Positions 1 to 13,447 are shown, numbered from the stretch's first letter. The stretch: DNA of 64,000 nt from Mortierella sp. BCC40632 (GCA_011634665.1 WAEK01000010.1:1632001-1696000); one strand, 5' to 3'. Program-made: numbers and translations. Notes: generated by a model not told the origin, from the sequence alone.

Positions 1-3000
1 TCTTGTGTGAATGCTGTAAACTTGAGCTTTCTGCGAGCGAGCTTCTGCGGGAGTGGGTCCGATCACTGCCCATGCTCGTCCTACGACCGTAGTAACTGGT
101 GTTTGATCCATCGCTTAGGTCCTGAATACCTCCAATAAGAATAAAGCGAATGTTGGTCATGTCACCTCCGTAGGACTTCCTTGTGCCACTAGATGCCTTG
201 TACTCCTTGTATCGATTGGAGTTGGACATGGATCGGATCAAGAGGGGCGAGAAATGGCCGCTCACGTCTGTCAAGATTTCATCCAGCTCTAGCAGGAATG
301 AGTCCATAATCCATGGTGGCATCGAATACTCTAGATGGAGCGACTGTACGGCTGGGTTCTTCCAATGTTGAGCATGCTGCAAGACCAAAAACGATGGCTC
401 GATGAAATTCTTCTGGATTCGCTCACCAATCAATGGTTCGCCGTCGGTTTCGTCCACGTCATTCCGTCTGTCGCGTGCACTTGGGCAGAGACCTTGTGCG
501 ATCGAGGTCTCAATGATATCATCACAGAGACTCTGTCTGAAGCTTTTACTGATGGCGTCCAAGAGGGCTGATGCATTGACATTTCCTTGAGCCCACACCT
601 CTATCATCAGCTTATACTTGGCCCTGGAAGTATCGTGCTCGCTTCCATGTGGGAAAGTATCAAAATATTTCTGAATGACCTCCTTGTCGTATTCCCCTTC
701 CTGGTAGCCAACCTCAAAAACGGGGCGGTTGTCTTGTCCCAAGATAGTTAAGCAAACACCTGCTACTCCAATACCGACCAATGCCTCCATCGGCGTTGGT
801 GGCCGACCCTGCACAGCATTGTAAAAGAACGAAAAGTCTCCAATTTGGAGCTGATGGGCTTGACCCGCGCTAGTAAAAGTATAGCGTAATGCCGATGAGT
901 CGATGTGATACACAGTAATGTAGCGCACCTTACCAATAGTGCTAAAACAGTGCTAGTCATTCCTACCGGTCATGAATTCGATCGTTTTGAGAAAGTCGCC
1001 CAAACTGAGCGTGATAGTGCCTCGACAAGGCGTTGATCTTGTCTGGTCCCGAAAGGGGACTGAGGTATAGACACAAGTTTTGCTTCAGATACATCATGAA
1101 TGCATAAGGGACGTTAATAAATGGAGGGATGTCCAGAATCTGGCGCGACGGCTCCATGCGATCCACAGGAAGGATAAAATCGACGTCCTGGTTAAAAGTG
1201 AAGAAGAGGAAGAGAGAGAGAGGGATAGGGCCGTTAATAATTAGACTAAAACTATCTTACATGCATGTAGTTTGTTTTCAGCGCCCACTTACCGCTTGAG
1301 TGAGCTTCAGAGTCGAGTTTCTAGAAAGGAATGTCGAGACGACAGAGAGGACAACAGAATTGTAGAACTTGCTCTCCAACATGGAAAAGAGTTCTCCAGT
1401 AACATTCTTTCCTGGTGGTTCTACGCCATACACCTCAATTACTAGCTCTCTAGTCTCGGTCCGAATAACTGGTGGTGCAGCGACTCTAGATCCAGGTGAG
1501 GCAGTGGGTGAAGGGCGGGGACTGTTGGCGTGGGAGCTCCCTTCGTCCAATCCTTGATCTACCCCAATCACTGATGATGCATCATCTCCTCTGCTGGCAC
1601 TATTGCCCACGTTCAAGTGAGAACCCTTGCCTTCCTCTGCTCCTGCAACCGAGTCGTGTTCTGGGTGGATCTCGATTTCACTCAATCTTAAGAAAACGAC
1701 AATCTTCTTGGTCGGGTCATGGTCATCAATACTTTCGACGACATAAAAGTTTCTCCGGTTTTGAACAGCAAATGGATAAAGAATCGAATGAGCAACGCTC
1801 TTAGTGGCTTGTCCCGGCTTGACACGCCAATGCAAGGGCCAAGCAACACGATGCACCAATGGACATGCAAACTCTCCGGGCTTGAACTTCCGGGCTTCAG
1901 GCGCGTCTTCTCCTGGTCGAGATCCTCCTGTTATAATAGCTTCATCGTCTTGGGACAAGTCGTCCGAGTCATCGTAATCCGACCCCGATCCCGAGTCTGC
2001 ACTGGGATCTGAGTCATCATTTGGCACCAAATACTTGCTGCAGTTGCGAGTTTCGTTCAGAGACTGGAGCAGAGTTAACTGGTTCACCTTGATACACAGA
2101 TTGTTGATAGATCTCTTTACATGGTCGACTATCCTGTTACATTCTTCCTCCGTGAGCGACTTTGAAAAGAAGTACATCTGGACATAGGTCTCCTTGGGGA
2201 CAAGGATGAGCCAAAATTCGCGCTTTTTGATCGGGCGTTTCTTCAGTGAGCTCAAGTCGTTCCGACTTGATTCAGAGGATGGCTTCTTCCTGGACAATGG
2301 CTTGGGTTTCGGGAGGATAACAATGCCTAGACCGTGGCAAAGATCGCTCGATGGTGTCATAGCTGAATCGTCATCGTGATGTGCTCCAGAAAGGGAGGGT
2401 AGGTCCTCATTCTCTGCTCCATCGTTGTCTTGAGCAGTTGGACTATCGGACATCGAAGAGTCAGCGTTGTTCTCGGCACTTTCTTCATCCGGAGAGTCAC
2501 CCTCCATGAGACAGAAAAAGTCACCGCATTGGTGAAGTTCAAAGGGATACATGTCGGCTCGCCCAAGCTCTTGCATAAATATATCATATCCTCGTCTTTG
2601 TTTCACAAATGTCAGCGGCAGTGTCATGGACGTTGGGAAATTTACAAAGTCGCTCTTGGTCTTTAGCTGGGATTCCACAAGATTGAGAATATCGACAGTG
2701 ACGGGTGACACGCTCAATAATCCATGCATGATCTCTTCCTTGAGAAGCCAGTCCAATCTGGACTCGGTGTCTGCGATAGCCTCAGTTTGAACCGAATCCA
2801 ACGTAGGGAACTGATACTGAAAGTTGCGAATGCCTCCTAGCTGACTATTGTCGATGGCAATCTTAGAATCCGACTCGATGGACTTCAATGTTGGTCCCGA
2901 GTAGTCTTCTGGTTGAGGCAAAGAAAGGATTACCAAGTGAAGTATAGCGATTGTTCCATCTGCAGAATCGACAGGCCGTGATTCGAATCCAATCTTTGAA

Positions 3001-6000
3001 GGTGCATAGTCCTGTTCCCGGCCATCCTCCTCCTTGTATATGTAGGAGAGTGGTAACTCTGTAATTGGGAAGGTAACAGAAGGCCGCATGTTGGCTTGGT
3101 CCAAGTCTGCAGGGGAAGTCAAAGGCTTCTGGAAGGAACATTCAAGCTGAAGGAGGAATGGGCGCTCTGCGCTCTCAATCACTTCGGCTAATGCATCGTC
3201 TATGTCTGCATCGATCGATCCAGAACGCGAGACGCTGGGTGACCGCTTCCTCGGCTTGGCTTTAGTGGATTTGGGGGCGCTCTTTCGTAGTGGAGGACGG
3301 TAAAAGTACACGTGTTCCGAGCCAGGGACAGGAGAGAGGTCGAATGAGTGCTTAAGCACGTTTGAGAATCGTTCGCGAATATCGGCCGCCTCTTCTCTAT
3401 CACTAGAGGGTAGAGTATCTAATTTAGCTACTTTTTTTTTTACCACGAACGAAAGTATACTTCTAATAGCTTCCACTTGAGTCAGATAACCACTGTGGCA
3501 CTAACCTTAGACAACCGTCGCGTCTTCCTTGTTCCAATGTGTTCAAGAACCCGGTAATGTTAATATCAACCGTTGCCCTCGTGCAAATCTGGCATGCTCT
3601 CTTGAGATCCTCTTTATCGACTAGATGACCTTCAATGAGCGACGCATAGATCGTCTTTGCAAAACTGTGGGAGAACGCAATGTTGATAGTATCGCTCAGA
3701 TTAGCCGTCGATTCCCATAGTCGTGTGCGATTCTTGAGTCGTTCATTCGCAGCTTCGAACATTGCGGGCTGGATTAAGAACAGCTGTTGGGAGGGAGTCG
3801 GGCCTCGCTGATTTAAGGTTCCAGGTCGAATATCGAACGATGTAAGGTTCATATCCATAGTGCTGACGCTGACCTCAGAGTAATCCCCTGTAAGAGGCTT
3901 GCTTCGCATACACTCAAAGACAAGACAGCTCAAAAAGTCATGTCTGGCAAGTTCTGCCTCCTGTGCACTCTTCTGCTTTAGGGGGAGTGATCGTAGCTTC
4001 GAGATATGGCTAATGACAGAGCCAAGCTTGGGAATGATGGCGAGAAGGAAAACGCGAGGATTAGGTATCTTGACAAAGCATCGAATGTCTTGAAACGAGT
4101 GTGCACAGTGGAATGCCATTAGGGCTTGTCGGATCTCTGGACTGTCCTTAATTGACAATTTAATATCCATGAAGAACTGACAGCAAGCATCATCTTCACC
4201 TCCCGCCATAATCTCGCCATCTGCAAGCTGGGAGAGCGCCTTTTCCATATACAGGTGAAGGATGGCTAGATCGCGGTCCTCACAACAAAGTTCTCGAATC
4301 TGGTCCTTGTACTCTGTCATTAGGTCCGATTCGCCAGGAGCGGTCGTTGCCTCTGCTTCCAAGACAGACTGGTGGAGACTGGTGCTACTTATGTTTGCAT
4401 GCCTGGTCATATAAAGCTCTCTTGCGACTGTTGATGACACTATCAGAGGTTGAGTGCTTTCTCCTGTAGTAGAAGCATTGGCGAGACCGAGAGTATGTAC
4501 GCATCTCTTATGAGGTTCGTTCTCAGGTCCATGATTATTGCCTTTGCCTGCTAAACATTTCCTGGGAGCTTCATAAGCAAGAGTAATAAATCTCTGCTGT
4601 CGCAAAAGTGACGACGGATCAAACAGCCAAGGGTACATGAAGCCTTTGTCGGACTGATGTTGGACTGGGGGTCGTAGTCTGAGTCGACCGATCGTGTGGA
4701 TTGCTTCAAACGTCGCAAGGCGGGAGAGAATTAGCCGGTCTACTACAATAATATCCGATTTAACTCTCCTAAAGACATTTTTCCTTAGAGCATCCGTGAT
4801 TGGCTCCATCCATACTTCGGTGAAAAGCTCTCCAGTGACTGAGCTTCTGAAAATGACGTACTGAAGAGCGCAGTATTTTGCCCGCAGGAGAGAACCCTGT
4901 GGTTTGGATAGCTCAAGTTCCTTGCAGAAAACGACACGGTTTGGCAAGACGGATGCCAGCAGGAACCCCTCGCTTAAACGCTGGGCACAGAGAAACTGAA
5001 AAGCTAGATCCTGGCTCGCCATCAAGTTGTTCTCAGTGAGGTAGGCTATATCCCGAACTTGATCCTTCCATCCCCAGTGCTTGTGAAGTAAATAAGATCT
5101 CATTACGGATTCTTCACCGATTGGCTCTGAGACTTGTGTGTGGAAATCGTCCGTTGCCGTTTCTGGTGTCTGGATTTGTGAAGGTTCGTAGATAACATGC
5201 CGCATCATCAGTCGATAGAGAGGTCGCCGGCACTCGAGAATCTTGGCTTGCAACGTATCAGCCTCAGACTTTGTTTTGATGTCCTGTTCTGCCGTAGTCA
5301 CTTGGAAGTTAGTTAATCGCATTTGGATATCCTTTGCGATCTTCCGCCTCAGGACAAGAGGGACCCCGAAAAATCGAAGTTGGACTTTGAGGATCGAGAC
5401 ACTAGGCTCAGTGAATAAGCGAAGTTCACAGAATCGCGCGCTTCTCGTTGTTGTCTGAGTCTTCTCTGGAGATTGACATGTCTTAATAAAGACATCTCCA
5501 GCAACAAAGGATGCCCATGACTGTTGAAAGTACTCTCGAATTCGCTCTACAGTCGTATCCAGAGCTTCGTTGTATCGAATGAGCGAATGGTCGGTGTCCA
5601 AAGCGGTTGGTAGAAATGCTGGCGGTGGGACTGACAGGAGCGCATCAAACTCGAATTCACTGTACCAACATCGACTGTGCTGGTAATCCGCATCCTTGGC
5701 GAATCCTGACCATTGCTCTGAGAATCGAGATAAATAAATGGATAGATCGTCCTTCTCTTGAACTTGAACTGTCATGCCATGGATACCAGTTCGACGAGCA
5801 CGCTCTCTATCCTTTGCACGCTGGGTCCAGAGCGCTTGGTTGGCTGTAGCATGAGAGCAGGTGAGTCCACGTAGAGAAACATCTGAGTCGCTCAGATTTA
5901 CAATATAGCGGTGCAGTCGGAGGACCTTGGTGTACACAGAGTGATTGGCACTAACTGGTGTGTGTTGCGAGTTTAGAAAGTAGATAGCAAATGCTTGATA

Positions 6001-8540
6001 GGCAATAATATCAATCTCGATCTTGGGCGACTCGAATCGGTCAAAGTAGCTCGTCGACGTTCCAGGGGCTGATACGTGTCCTTTCATTTTGTACTGAACT
6101 GTCACGTTTGGAAGCCATGCTAGAGTCATCGTGATCATGTATCGTTCCATGGATGGTCGTTCTCGATCTGGGGCCACAGAGACACCCTTGATTCTGAATC
6201 CTTGGCGACTACGAGCTCCAACAAGCTTCTCCACGGGTATATTCAGCAGATACTCTTTGCAGGCTGTCTGCATCATCTTAATGGGTTCTGGAGAGCTCTT
6301 TGGGTCCCATGGGAAGTTAGCAAGAGAATAGCCGATTGAGTCGTCCCGATCGTCCAAATCATCCAGACCGGGTCGCGGCTTCAGAAGACAAAGCTCTCGG
6401 ATCAAGAATGCTCGGTGATATGTATTTGGTGCGACACGCGTGGTTGAGGGGCCGTGTGACCTTGCAAAGTAATCGATAGGACTGCAGTCCTGCGAATACA
6501 TAAACTTTCCGAGTGTGGCCTCTGTCACAAAACGAAGGATTTCTGTATCCTGAATAAAGCCCCAGTTGCAACTTGGAATAGAGGCATCACGACCACCCAG
6601 TTGAATAATTGAGCAGGACACATCCAGTTCCATGAGACGTCGAAGGATCGAGCTTCCGTGCAGCATGTTTGACTTGACAACACCGTCGGTGATCAACACC
6701 ATCGAAGGCGAGGCTTCATCTGGCATCATGCCCAGCGCAAACAGTCCAGCTGTCAGCGTATATGAAATATTAGCTCCTGACAATCCAACGCCCCATGATT
6801 TCCGATGGCTGATGTCATCCTCCATGTCCAGCTCGGCATTCTCATCATCAACGGTGTCCTCAACGGCCAAAGAATACCCGAGGTCCTCTCGGGCAGAACG
6901 TAAATCACTTCTAAACTTTGCGAGCTTTGACTGGAACTGGGATAGTTGAATACGGAGAACTCGCAGAACAGAGTGCAAATTCGATTCTGTCAAGATCACG
7001 TCCTGAAGAAGAACCTTCATTGTCGGAAATTTGGCCAGAATCTCCCCTGTGTGAACGTTGCTGGCGAATTGTGAGCATTCCGCGATGACTGTAATATGGA
7101 TGTCTGTCTAAATTTCCAAATGTGAGAAGGAGCGTCGTATTAGTTTTTTTTTTTTTTTTTTTTTTTTTTTCCTATAAGAGACAACAGTAAATATGACGAC
7201 TTTATTTCGAGATGGAGGGTGCACGCGCGCCTTACCTGAACAAAATCCCCTGTCATTCCTGGACACGAGAACCTCTCTGACAAGCCTGATAAACATTTCG
7301 ATAGTCTATAGTGGATGTTCGATACTTGTTGTTAGTGCCTCCGGTATGATTAAAGCAGAGCAATGTTGCGCCTCAAGACCAAACTCTGAGATAGACATAC
7401 GTTTCCATGACTTGGCCCATGATGATTTTCGTTCCGCTTGAATCGACAGTTAGAACAGAGGAGCTGACATCAACCAGGAAAACTGTTCGATACTGCTTGT
7501 TGATATAAAAGACACGCGTCTGAGGAACAAGTCGCATGGAACTAGTTGCCAGTCTCTGATCCTGGGATGGATCTTCTGCCCACGGAAGGTGTTTATCCGA
7601 TGAAGCATGAAGAACATCAATAGTCTATATCCAGCAAGGAAGGTTGCGGGTTTCAAAGACAGTTAGGTTGTCATCTCCTGATATTCTACCGTTGTACATA
7701 TCGCTGCCAGAACGGGAAAAAAAACGCCTTACCTCAGACTTTAGTGCAGCAACAGAGCGAAAGAGATTCCGGAGCAGACTCCCTTCGAGATCCGACCTCG
7801 AGAGCTGTCGTGGGTCCTCAACGACAATAGCCAGGGTTTTGGCGTCCTCAACCAGTTTCTCGGGTGGTGGGATATGCTCCTGGCTTGAGACTGTAGCTTG
7901 AATTTCTGACCCATCATTGGATGGATTCAACGTGTTGGGTGCATTGGTATCATTCGCGGCAACGGGGCCGGGCGAGAGTTCAGAGTTGGGTGACCGCATT
8001 TGTGATGACGGTGAATGGGACTCTGGATGCAAGGCTCCTATTGGTCCTGATGTGTTGGGAGATGGGGATCGACCGCCATCCCGAGGACTAGAAGCTGGAT
8101 CCATGATCTCCAGTGATGCTTCCAGGTGTTTGCCTCTATCGCCGCCCATTTCAGTAGCCACAGGAGGTGGAGGCGTCGCCTCCTCTATCGGACTGGAAGA
8201 CTCTTCGGAGTCTTCTTGAAAGTAGTAGCTGTGACAGTCGAGATTAACGGTCGCGTCCAAATGGTCGCGCATTAGTATGACTAGAGCTTTGTGATTACAG
8301 TGCTGATAGATAATGGATTGCTCTGAGTTGGCTAACGCCTGCGAAGCCTACCTCGCCATGGAGTTCTTATTTCATTAAGGTCCGTGAGTGAATTAGGTGG
8401 TTGGTAGTCAAAGTCGAGTTCATCTCGCAGCGACAGACATGAGTCGTAGCAGAACGGACTGTGTACTCAGCCACGCGATATTGTAGGTTTTCTGCATAGA
8501 GACCAGTCCATAAACTTTGAATGGCAAAGCTTTGTAGCAT
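1..8540 (-). CDS. SZT2: SZT2 homologue, KICSTOR subunit (3' end beyond window)
   Basis: Very large protein. In animals SZT2 is the scaffold of KICSTOR, which recruits GATOR1 to the lysosome and so restrains TORC1 when amino acids are scarce. Model on the minus strand: 8540-8439 (weakest exon), 8302-7733, 7624-7401, 7305-7236, 7107-3506, 3462-1293, 1187-967 and 869 to beyond base 1; all phases agree, giving about 2,609 residues. Human SZT2 is about 3,430 residues, so the missing C-terminus should lie to the left. Recognition rests on the N-terminal part: LVPQTRVFYINKQYR, then LSKCLSGLSERFSCPG, then a block with MVLITDGV, SIIQLGG and TYHRAF, in the same order and spacing as human SZT2. Acidic and Ser-rich linkers fill the middle. 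Met at 8272 is an alternative start. Confidence 0.85.
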
Positions 8541-8797
8541 GTCTACAGTATATGTCTAAACTGCAGCATGGTTGAGAGGTATTCGATATCGCTGATAAAC
8601 AAACAAAGAGCAAGGCGGATAGGTGGCTCCTTGTTTATCTCGTAAAGACAATAATGAAAATCGCCGGAATACCTCGTAGAAAGTGTGTTCATTTGAAACA
8701 CACTCCTTCCCTCTCCTCCATTCCTCTCCAACAATGGGTAAGAGAGTACGATCATTGTCGTGTATTTTTACGCTTTTTCTGTTCTATCGAACTTCTA

Positions 8798-10974
8798 TTA
8801 GACTCGTCCATACATGTCGTACGACCGTCGCTTCTTGGCTATTTCGAACAAAGGAGCAGTTTGTCAGAGTCTTATCAAATCCAGCCGTCAGATCAATGTA
8901 TCCTGAGCTACTTACGGTCACGAAGCACACTATACGCAGCAGTGATCTCTTGAAACTTTTTCTTTCCAACATCTTTTTCTTTCTGGGTAGAGAACCGATC
9001 CGGATCTAATTGAACCCATTCGCATTAGAGGCAACTTTTAGTTACACCGCTAGATATAAACAGACTTGAGCGAAAAAAAAAAAAAAAAAATGCCGTTGTA
9101 GCCATATCACGTACGCCATTTCATAGCAAGGCCACGGAATGCTGACTGAATTTCCTGGGTGGAAGCATCCTTGGATACACCAAGGGTTGCATAATATCCC
9201 TGAGGATCTCCCTGAGGACCCGATCGCTCGTAGGAGGATTGCTGTTTATACTGGCGATTCTCGGACCAGTCTTGGCGACGCTGTTCTTCCTCAAACCTAT
9301 TTCATGTCCATCTATTGTGTAAGTACGGTAGAAACCATGTTGCCATGGAAAGATTGAGGAGTTTTAAAAAAATGTCTTCTGACTTACCTGTCATATGTCT
9401 TTGTCCAGTCACTATCCCAAGAAGCATTTGCTGCCTCTTCGAAATGTCCCTTCATCTCACTATTCCCGGGTCGTGTGGGAGATATGAGACACATACAATA
9501 ATCAGAAAGTGGACAGAAAATACCAAATATCCAAGAGAGAGATATCTGCAAAAGGAAGACTCACCGTTCGCGCCACCAGTCTCGAACTTGATGGTCCAAA
9601 AGAGGGTAGTAGTTTACAGCCCAGGCTGCAAGAAGTGAAGGCGCAACTACCCCTAACCAGAAACCAGAAGTAATAGTCATGCCAAAGCTCGAGGCTCCAA
9701 GGATAGTAAGGGTAGCAGCGGCGCAGACAGCTGTCGCAGCGCTCACCCTCTGCCAGGAATAGAAGCGAAGTCCTCCGACTAAAGGCGTAGGATCATTTCC
9801 TTGTACAAATGTTCGAAACGTTCTGCCAAGGTGCTCCATCGAGAACACATAGACTGGCAAGTAGACAGGGGCTGTGATCAGATCACTATACTGGAAATCC
9901 ATAGAGAGAATCCGTGCTCGGTCACATCTGTAATTTTCTACAAGCCATTGTTCTGCATTCCTGACTTCATTGTTTTCGATTTCCGTTCGGACAAACTTGA
10001 GTGCAATGGACGGCTTCATTGTAAAAGGGTCCAGACCTCTGTTAGCCAACCCACGGTTCACATCTTCAATATCCCTGGACTCCATATCAGCTGGCTCTAG
10101 CGACTTTGCAGAAAGAATACTGGTCCCGCTACGGATCTGGTTCACAAACCCTCGACGATATTTGTAAGAGGCATAGATCTGTAACTCTGGGAGCGTTGAG
10201 GGATATGTACTCGAGAACTCGTGCTGAGTTAGGACAGCTCTCCATGTGGTTTCCCACTGAGATTCATTCCTATTTGTGACCCTGTTGTACCTGGTCACAA
10301 GCCGGTCCCATCCGACTAAGATTTTTTTTTCCCCAGCACAAGATAAACCATTAGTGGAGATGGTCTCACGAACAATAGTTGCAAGGAGAGGAGGGGATTG
10401 TAAAAGATAAAACTGGGCTTTCATAGAGAGCCAGACACAGTGTACAGAGGTGCAACATTACCTTGCGCGTTGATTAACTTTGATCGAACTGAGCCACTAG
10501 CGGCCCAGAAAGGGATGTAAAGTGCTTCCACTTTCCGAACCTGTTTAGCCTTGGCGGAGAAGAAGCTGTGTCCCTGATATTTCTCGAATGCCTAGAGAAA
10601 GATAGTGATAGATAATGGTCGCCATGAGGCGGATCCACGATTGGCGAAGGAGTTATTAGATCGTCGATTAGGTTGTGTTTCCACAAAGGGCCGACAGAGT
10701 CCGCAACGGAGAGCAAGCAATCTCCCGGGTAAAGAAGAAGAAGAAAAAAAAAAAAAAAAAAAAGGAAGAGCGAGAGAAAAGGTCGGCGACTGACCTCTTC
10801 CGCCTGCTTTGCGTTCAGATTGAAGGGGATCAGGCGGATCTTGTTCTTGTTAGGCCCGTCATCTTGACGATAACCAGGGCCTGATCCTTTTGACCGCGAC
10901 TCATTTGAGATTGAACGGCAAAAGGATGGTTGGCGGAAACGAGAGAACGATGATAAAAGTGGATGTCTAGTCAA
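8798..10974 (-). CDS. Mitochondrial-type membrane protein with C-terminal J domain
   Basis: Predicted 510 residues. Exons: 10974-10791, 10721-10639 (these two least certain), 10591-10462, 10315-9565, 9459-9388, 9296-9115, 9005-8916, 8838-8798. The N-terminus (MTRHPLLSSFSRFRQ) is rich in Ser and Arg and lacks acidic residues, as in a mitochondrial presequence. A middle soluble part contains KVEALYIPFW and LITAPVYLPVYVF, followed by two hydrophobic segments around the ATAVCAAATLTILG and WLGVVAPSLLAAW stretches. The last 75 residues form a J domain: YYATLGVSKDAS, the HPD triad split by an intron at 9114-9006, then FQEITAAYSVLRD. J domains stimulate Hsp70 ATPase. A partner such as the matrix or cytosolic Hsp70 is inference. 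I do not recognise a named orthologue. Confidence 0.75.
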
Positions 10975-11295
10975 GGTATGCGACTGGCCAACTGTCGGCG
11001 ATTTGCGCCTTTTTTCTGTTTAGTTCAAACGTTATGTGGTCGAGTCGCGTGGCGTAACGAGATCCAGCTCTGTGAACATAGTTGGTGGGGGGAGAGAGGT
11101 ACATAGAGGAGGATTTACATGAGAGCCGCGCCCATTTCATGATGCTCTCCAGGGGCACGGGCGTGCCGATGAGAACCATCTACGCCAAACTAATAGATGA
11201 GCAATCGCGATGGGAAGATGGAGGTGGGAGGATTAAATGTCCGTGTGGCAAATTTGTCCATGCCATTGACTTCTTCCCTTCCTTTCCCTTCCCGA

Positions 11296-11303
11296 TGACG
11301 TCA
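11296..11303. promoter_or_regulatory. Palindromic CRE/ATF-type site TGACGTCA
   Basis: A perfect 8-base palindrome TGACGTCA lies 322 bases upstream of the J-protein start codon. In fungi this is the binding site of Atf1/Sko1-type bZIP factors. Its function here is inference from one occurrence. Confidence 0.4.
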
Positions 11304-12525
11304 AGAGTACATGGTTCAAAAGGGCGCCGCATGGGATATTTCTGCCTTTCCTGTCTGGTTCTATATTACTCTGGGCTGTCCTGTCCAGTCCTTTTGTCCT
11401 GCAGATCCGACAAAGCCAGGCTGCGGGAAAGCACAGAGGCTTGACCCGGAATAATAATGATGGAGACAAATGGGCACGGAACAGGAAAGAAGGAGAAAAG
11501 GAAGAAAGGGGATTGGGGGGGGGGATGGGTGGGTGTGCAACCCGGACCTGCGGAATGGCAGCCAGGTCTGGTATGTATGACTGCAGAGACAACTGTCGAT
11601 GAAGATGCGATTGCCGATATTGTGCAATTGGTCCTTTTGATCTCTTTTTTACCCTTTTGCTGTTCAGGAACAGTTCCCATTCTCTCCCTCTCTCTTTCTC
11701 TCCCTCTCTCTCTCCCCATAATATTGCTTTAGAAAAAAAAAAAATAATAATAATGCCCTGTTGTCCCGTTGTTGTCTACTCCGGAATTCAAGCAATGGGC
11801 TCGATGTCCAAAAACCGATCCAGGGGAGGTATTATTGGCCTAGGACCAAGGGTGAACAGGGCAGTAGAGACTGAGCATTGAGCATTGTGCATGGCGTCGT
11901 AATGCTATCTCGAATCCAGCAGCCACCCGTAGACGCACTGTGCTTATATCGATGGTCCTTGCATGCCAATGCCAGGGAAAGCATATGAGTCGTTTTTTTT
12001 TTTTTTTTTTGTTGGTCGTGTGCTCGAGATCTTTCTCGCTTTGTTCTGGGGTACAGAGCTCGAGCTCAGGTGAGATACTTGCATGCACTCCTCCTTCTCC
12101 GCCCACCGTGCCCAGTGGGAATGCTACAGAGGCTGACAGGTCTAAGAGCAAGGGAGCGGCGGCGGACAGGGACAGGGATAGTGGACAGGACCAAAAGGAC
12201 GACCTCCACCATTGTCCCTCACTGCCCGTACCCCTAGGGGAGTATGGGAACCGATCCCACGAGAGACAGTGTCCCAGCTTTACTCCTCCTTCATCTCCTC
12301 TTAGCCTGCACCATTGTGGACGGGAGGAGGGCCCGACTGGATCTGCTTGAGGCAACAATGGGGCCTGGACCTGGAAAGGACCGAACAGGCATGCAGCAAA
12401 CTTTGTTACTTGTTGTGTGTGTACCTCTCTCCATGGACGAGAGTTTGACCTCTGTTGTCCGTTCATAGATTGTGTGTTAGTTGTTTATGTCCCAGTGCCG
12501 TTCCCTGGCCCCTCTTTCTCTCTTT

Positions 12526-12528
<3 letters not shown>

Positions 12529-12574
<46 letters not shown>

Positions 12575-12690
12575 TTTTCTGCTGTCTCCCCTCTCTTCTC
12601 TCTCTCTCTCTCTTCTCTCTCTCTTCTCTCTCTCTTCTCTCTCTCTTCTCTCTCTTCTCTCTCTTCTCTCTCTTCTCTCTTCTCTGTCCG
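12529..12690. repeat. CT and CTCTCTT satellite
   Basis: A (CT)n run to 12565 leads into T12566-12578, then a second block of about 93 bases built of CTCTCTT and CTTCTCT variants. It produces spurious Ser/Leu-rich frames on both strands. Confidence 0.9.
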
Positions 12691-13127
12691 TCCCTTTGTC
12701 CCTTTGTGGCCCCTCCTCCTCTCCCCCTTGCCCGTCGCGGCCATTGCCTCTTCTGCCGTTTCCACCCCCGTCCGCCACCGCGACCACCTCATCCCTGGTC
12801 GTTGATCAGCTAGCCAGTCGTCTGCTTGTTGTGAGAGATTCCAACTTGCTTTCTCCTTTTATTCTTTCCCTGCGTCCTCTCCTCGGCCTCTGTCCCCACC
12901 CTTGCGCTCTCACGATCCCGCTCTTTCTCTCACTTTCACACTTTCTCACTTTTTCATTTACCTTCCCTTTCTATCCCTCAACTGATCTCCACACCCTCTT
13001 CATTCAATCCGACCATTTCGACATTAGTCCCTTTTGCACCCTTGTCTTTTTCTACCTCTACTCTTTATATTTATTTTTATTATTTTTATTTTTTTTTTCA
13101 CCCTTTTTTTTCTCGCCTGTCTGTCTC

Positions 13128-13161
<34 letters not shown>

Positions 13162-13447
13162 TTACTTGCTCTCCAATCATTTAACCAACCGAGCTCTCGT
13201 CATTCAGTCAGGCTTCGATGCGCCGAGATCCATAAAAGCCGACTCTGCCCGTAAACCGTAAAGATCACCCACCACTTTTTTTGTCAGCCAGCCTTGCCTC
13301 ACAGCACCCGCCCGAGTCAGCAAAGAGGAATCGTAATAGTGAAACATCATAGCTCGGCCCCACAGGAGGCGAACACCCTAATCACCTAATCCAACATCCA
13401 CCTCGTGTCCCCCTCCGCCCCGCCAGGACATCTCAAGACTATTTGCC

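Larger units (their letters stand above)
10975..13447. other. Divergent intergenic region with CRE-like site and CT-rich satellite
   Basis: About 2.5 kb between the divergently transcribed J-protein and cyclin genes. Only low-complexity reading frames occur. It holds a G-rich block near 11511-11535, a (GA/CT) stretch near 11680-11715, a T run near 11993-12010, long CT repeats at 12529-12690, and a 30-base T run at 13131-13160. Probably the two promoters and 5' untranslated leaders. No gene supported. Confidence 0.7.

Noticed and set aside
870..966. Apparent frameshift in SZT2
   Set aside because: A 97-base intron with donor GTAGGA and acceptor TTACTAG joins both sides in phase, so no indel is needed.
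11082..11592. Overlapping small frames between the J-protein and cyclin genes
   Set aside because: Frames on both strands overlap, contain low-complexity parts and lack any splice or domain support.
12417..13184. 255-residue open frame on the plus strand
   Set aside because: Composed almost wholly of Ser, Leu and Phe from CT and T repeats, with overlapping long frames on both strands; no start context or domain.
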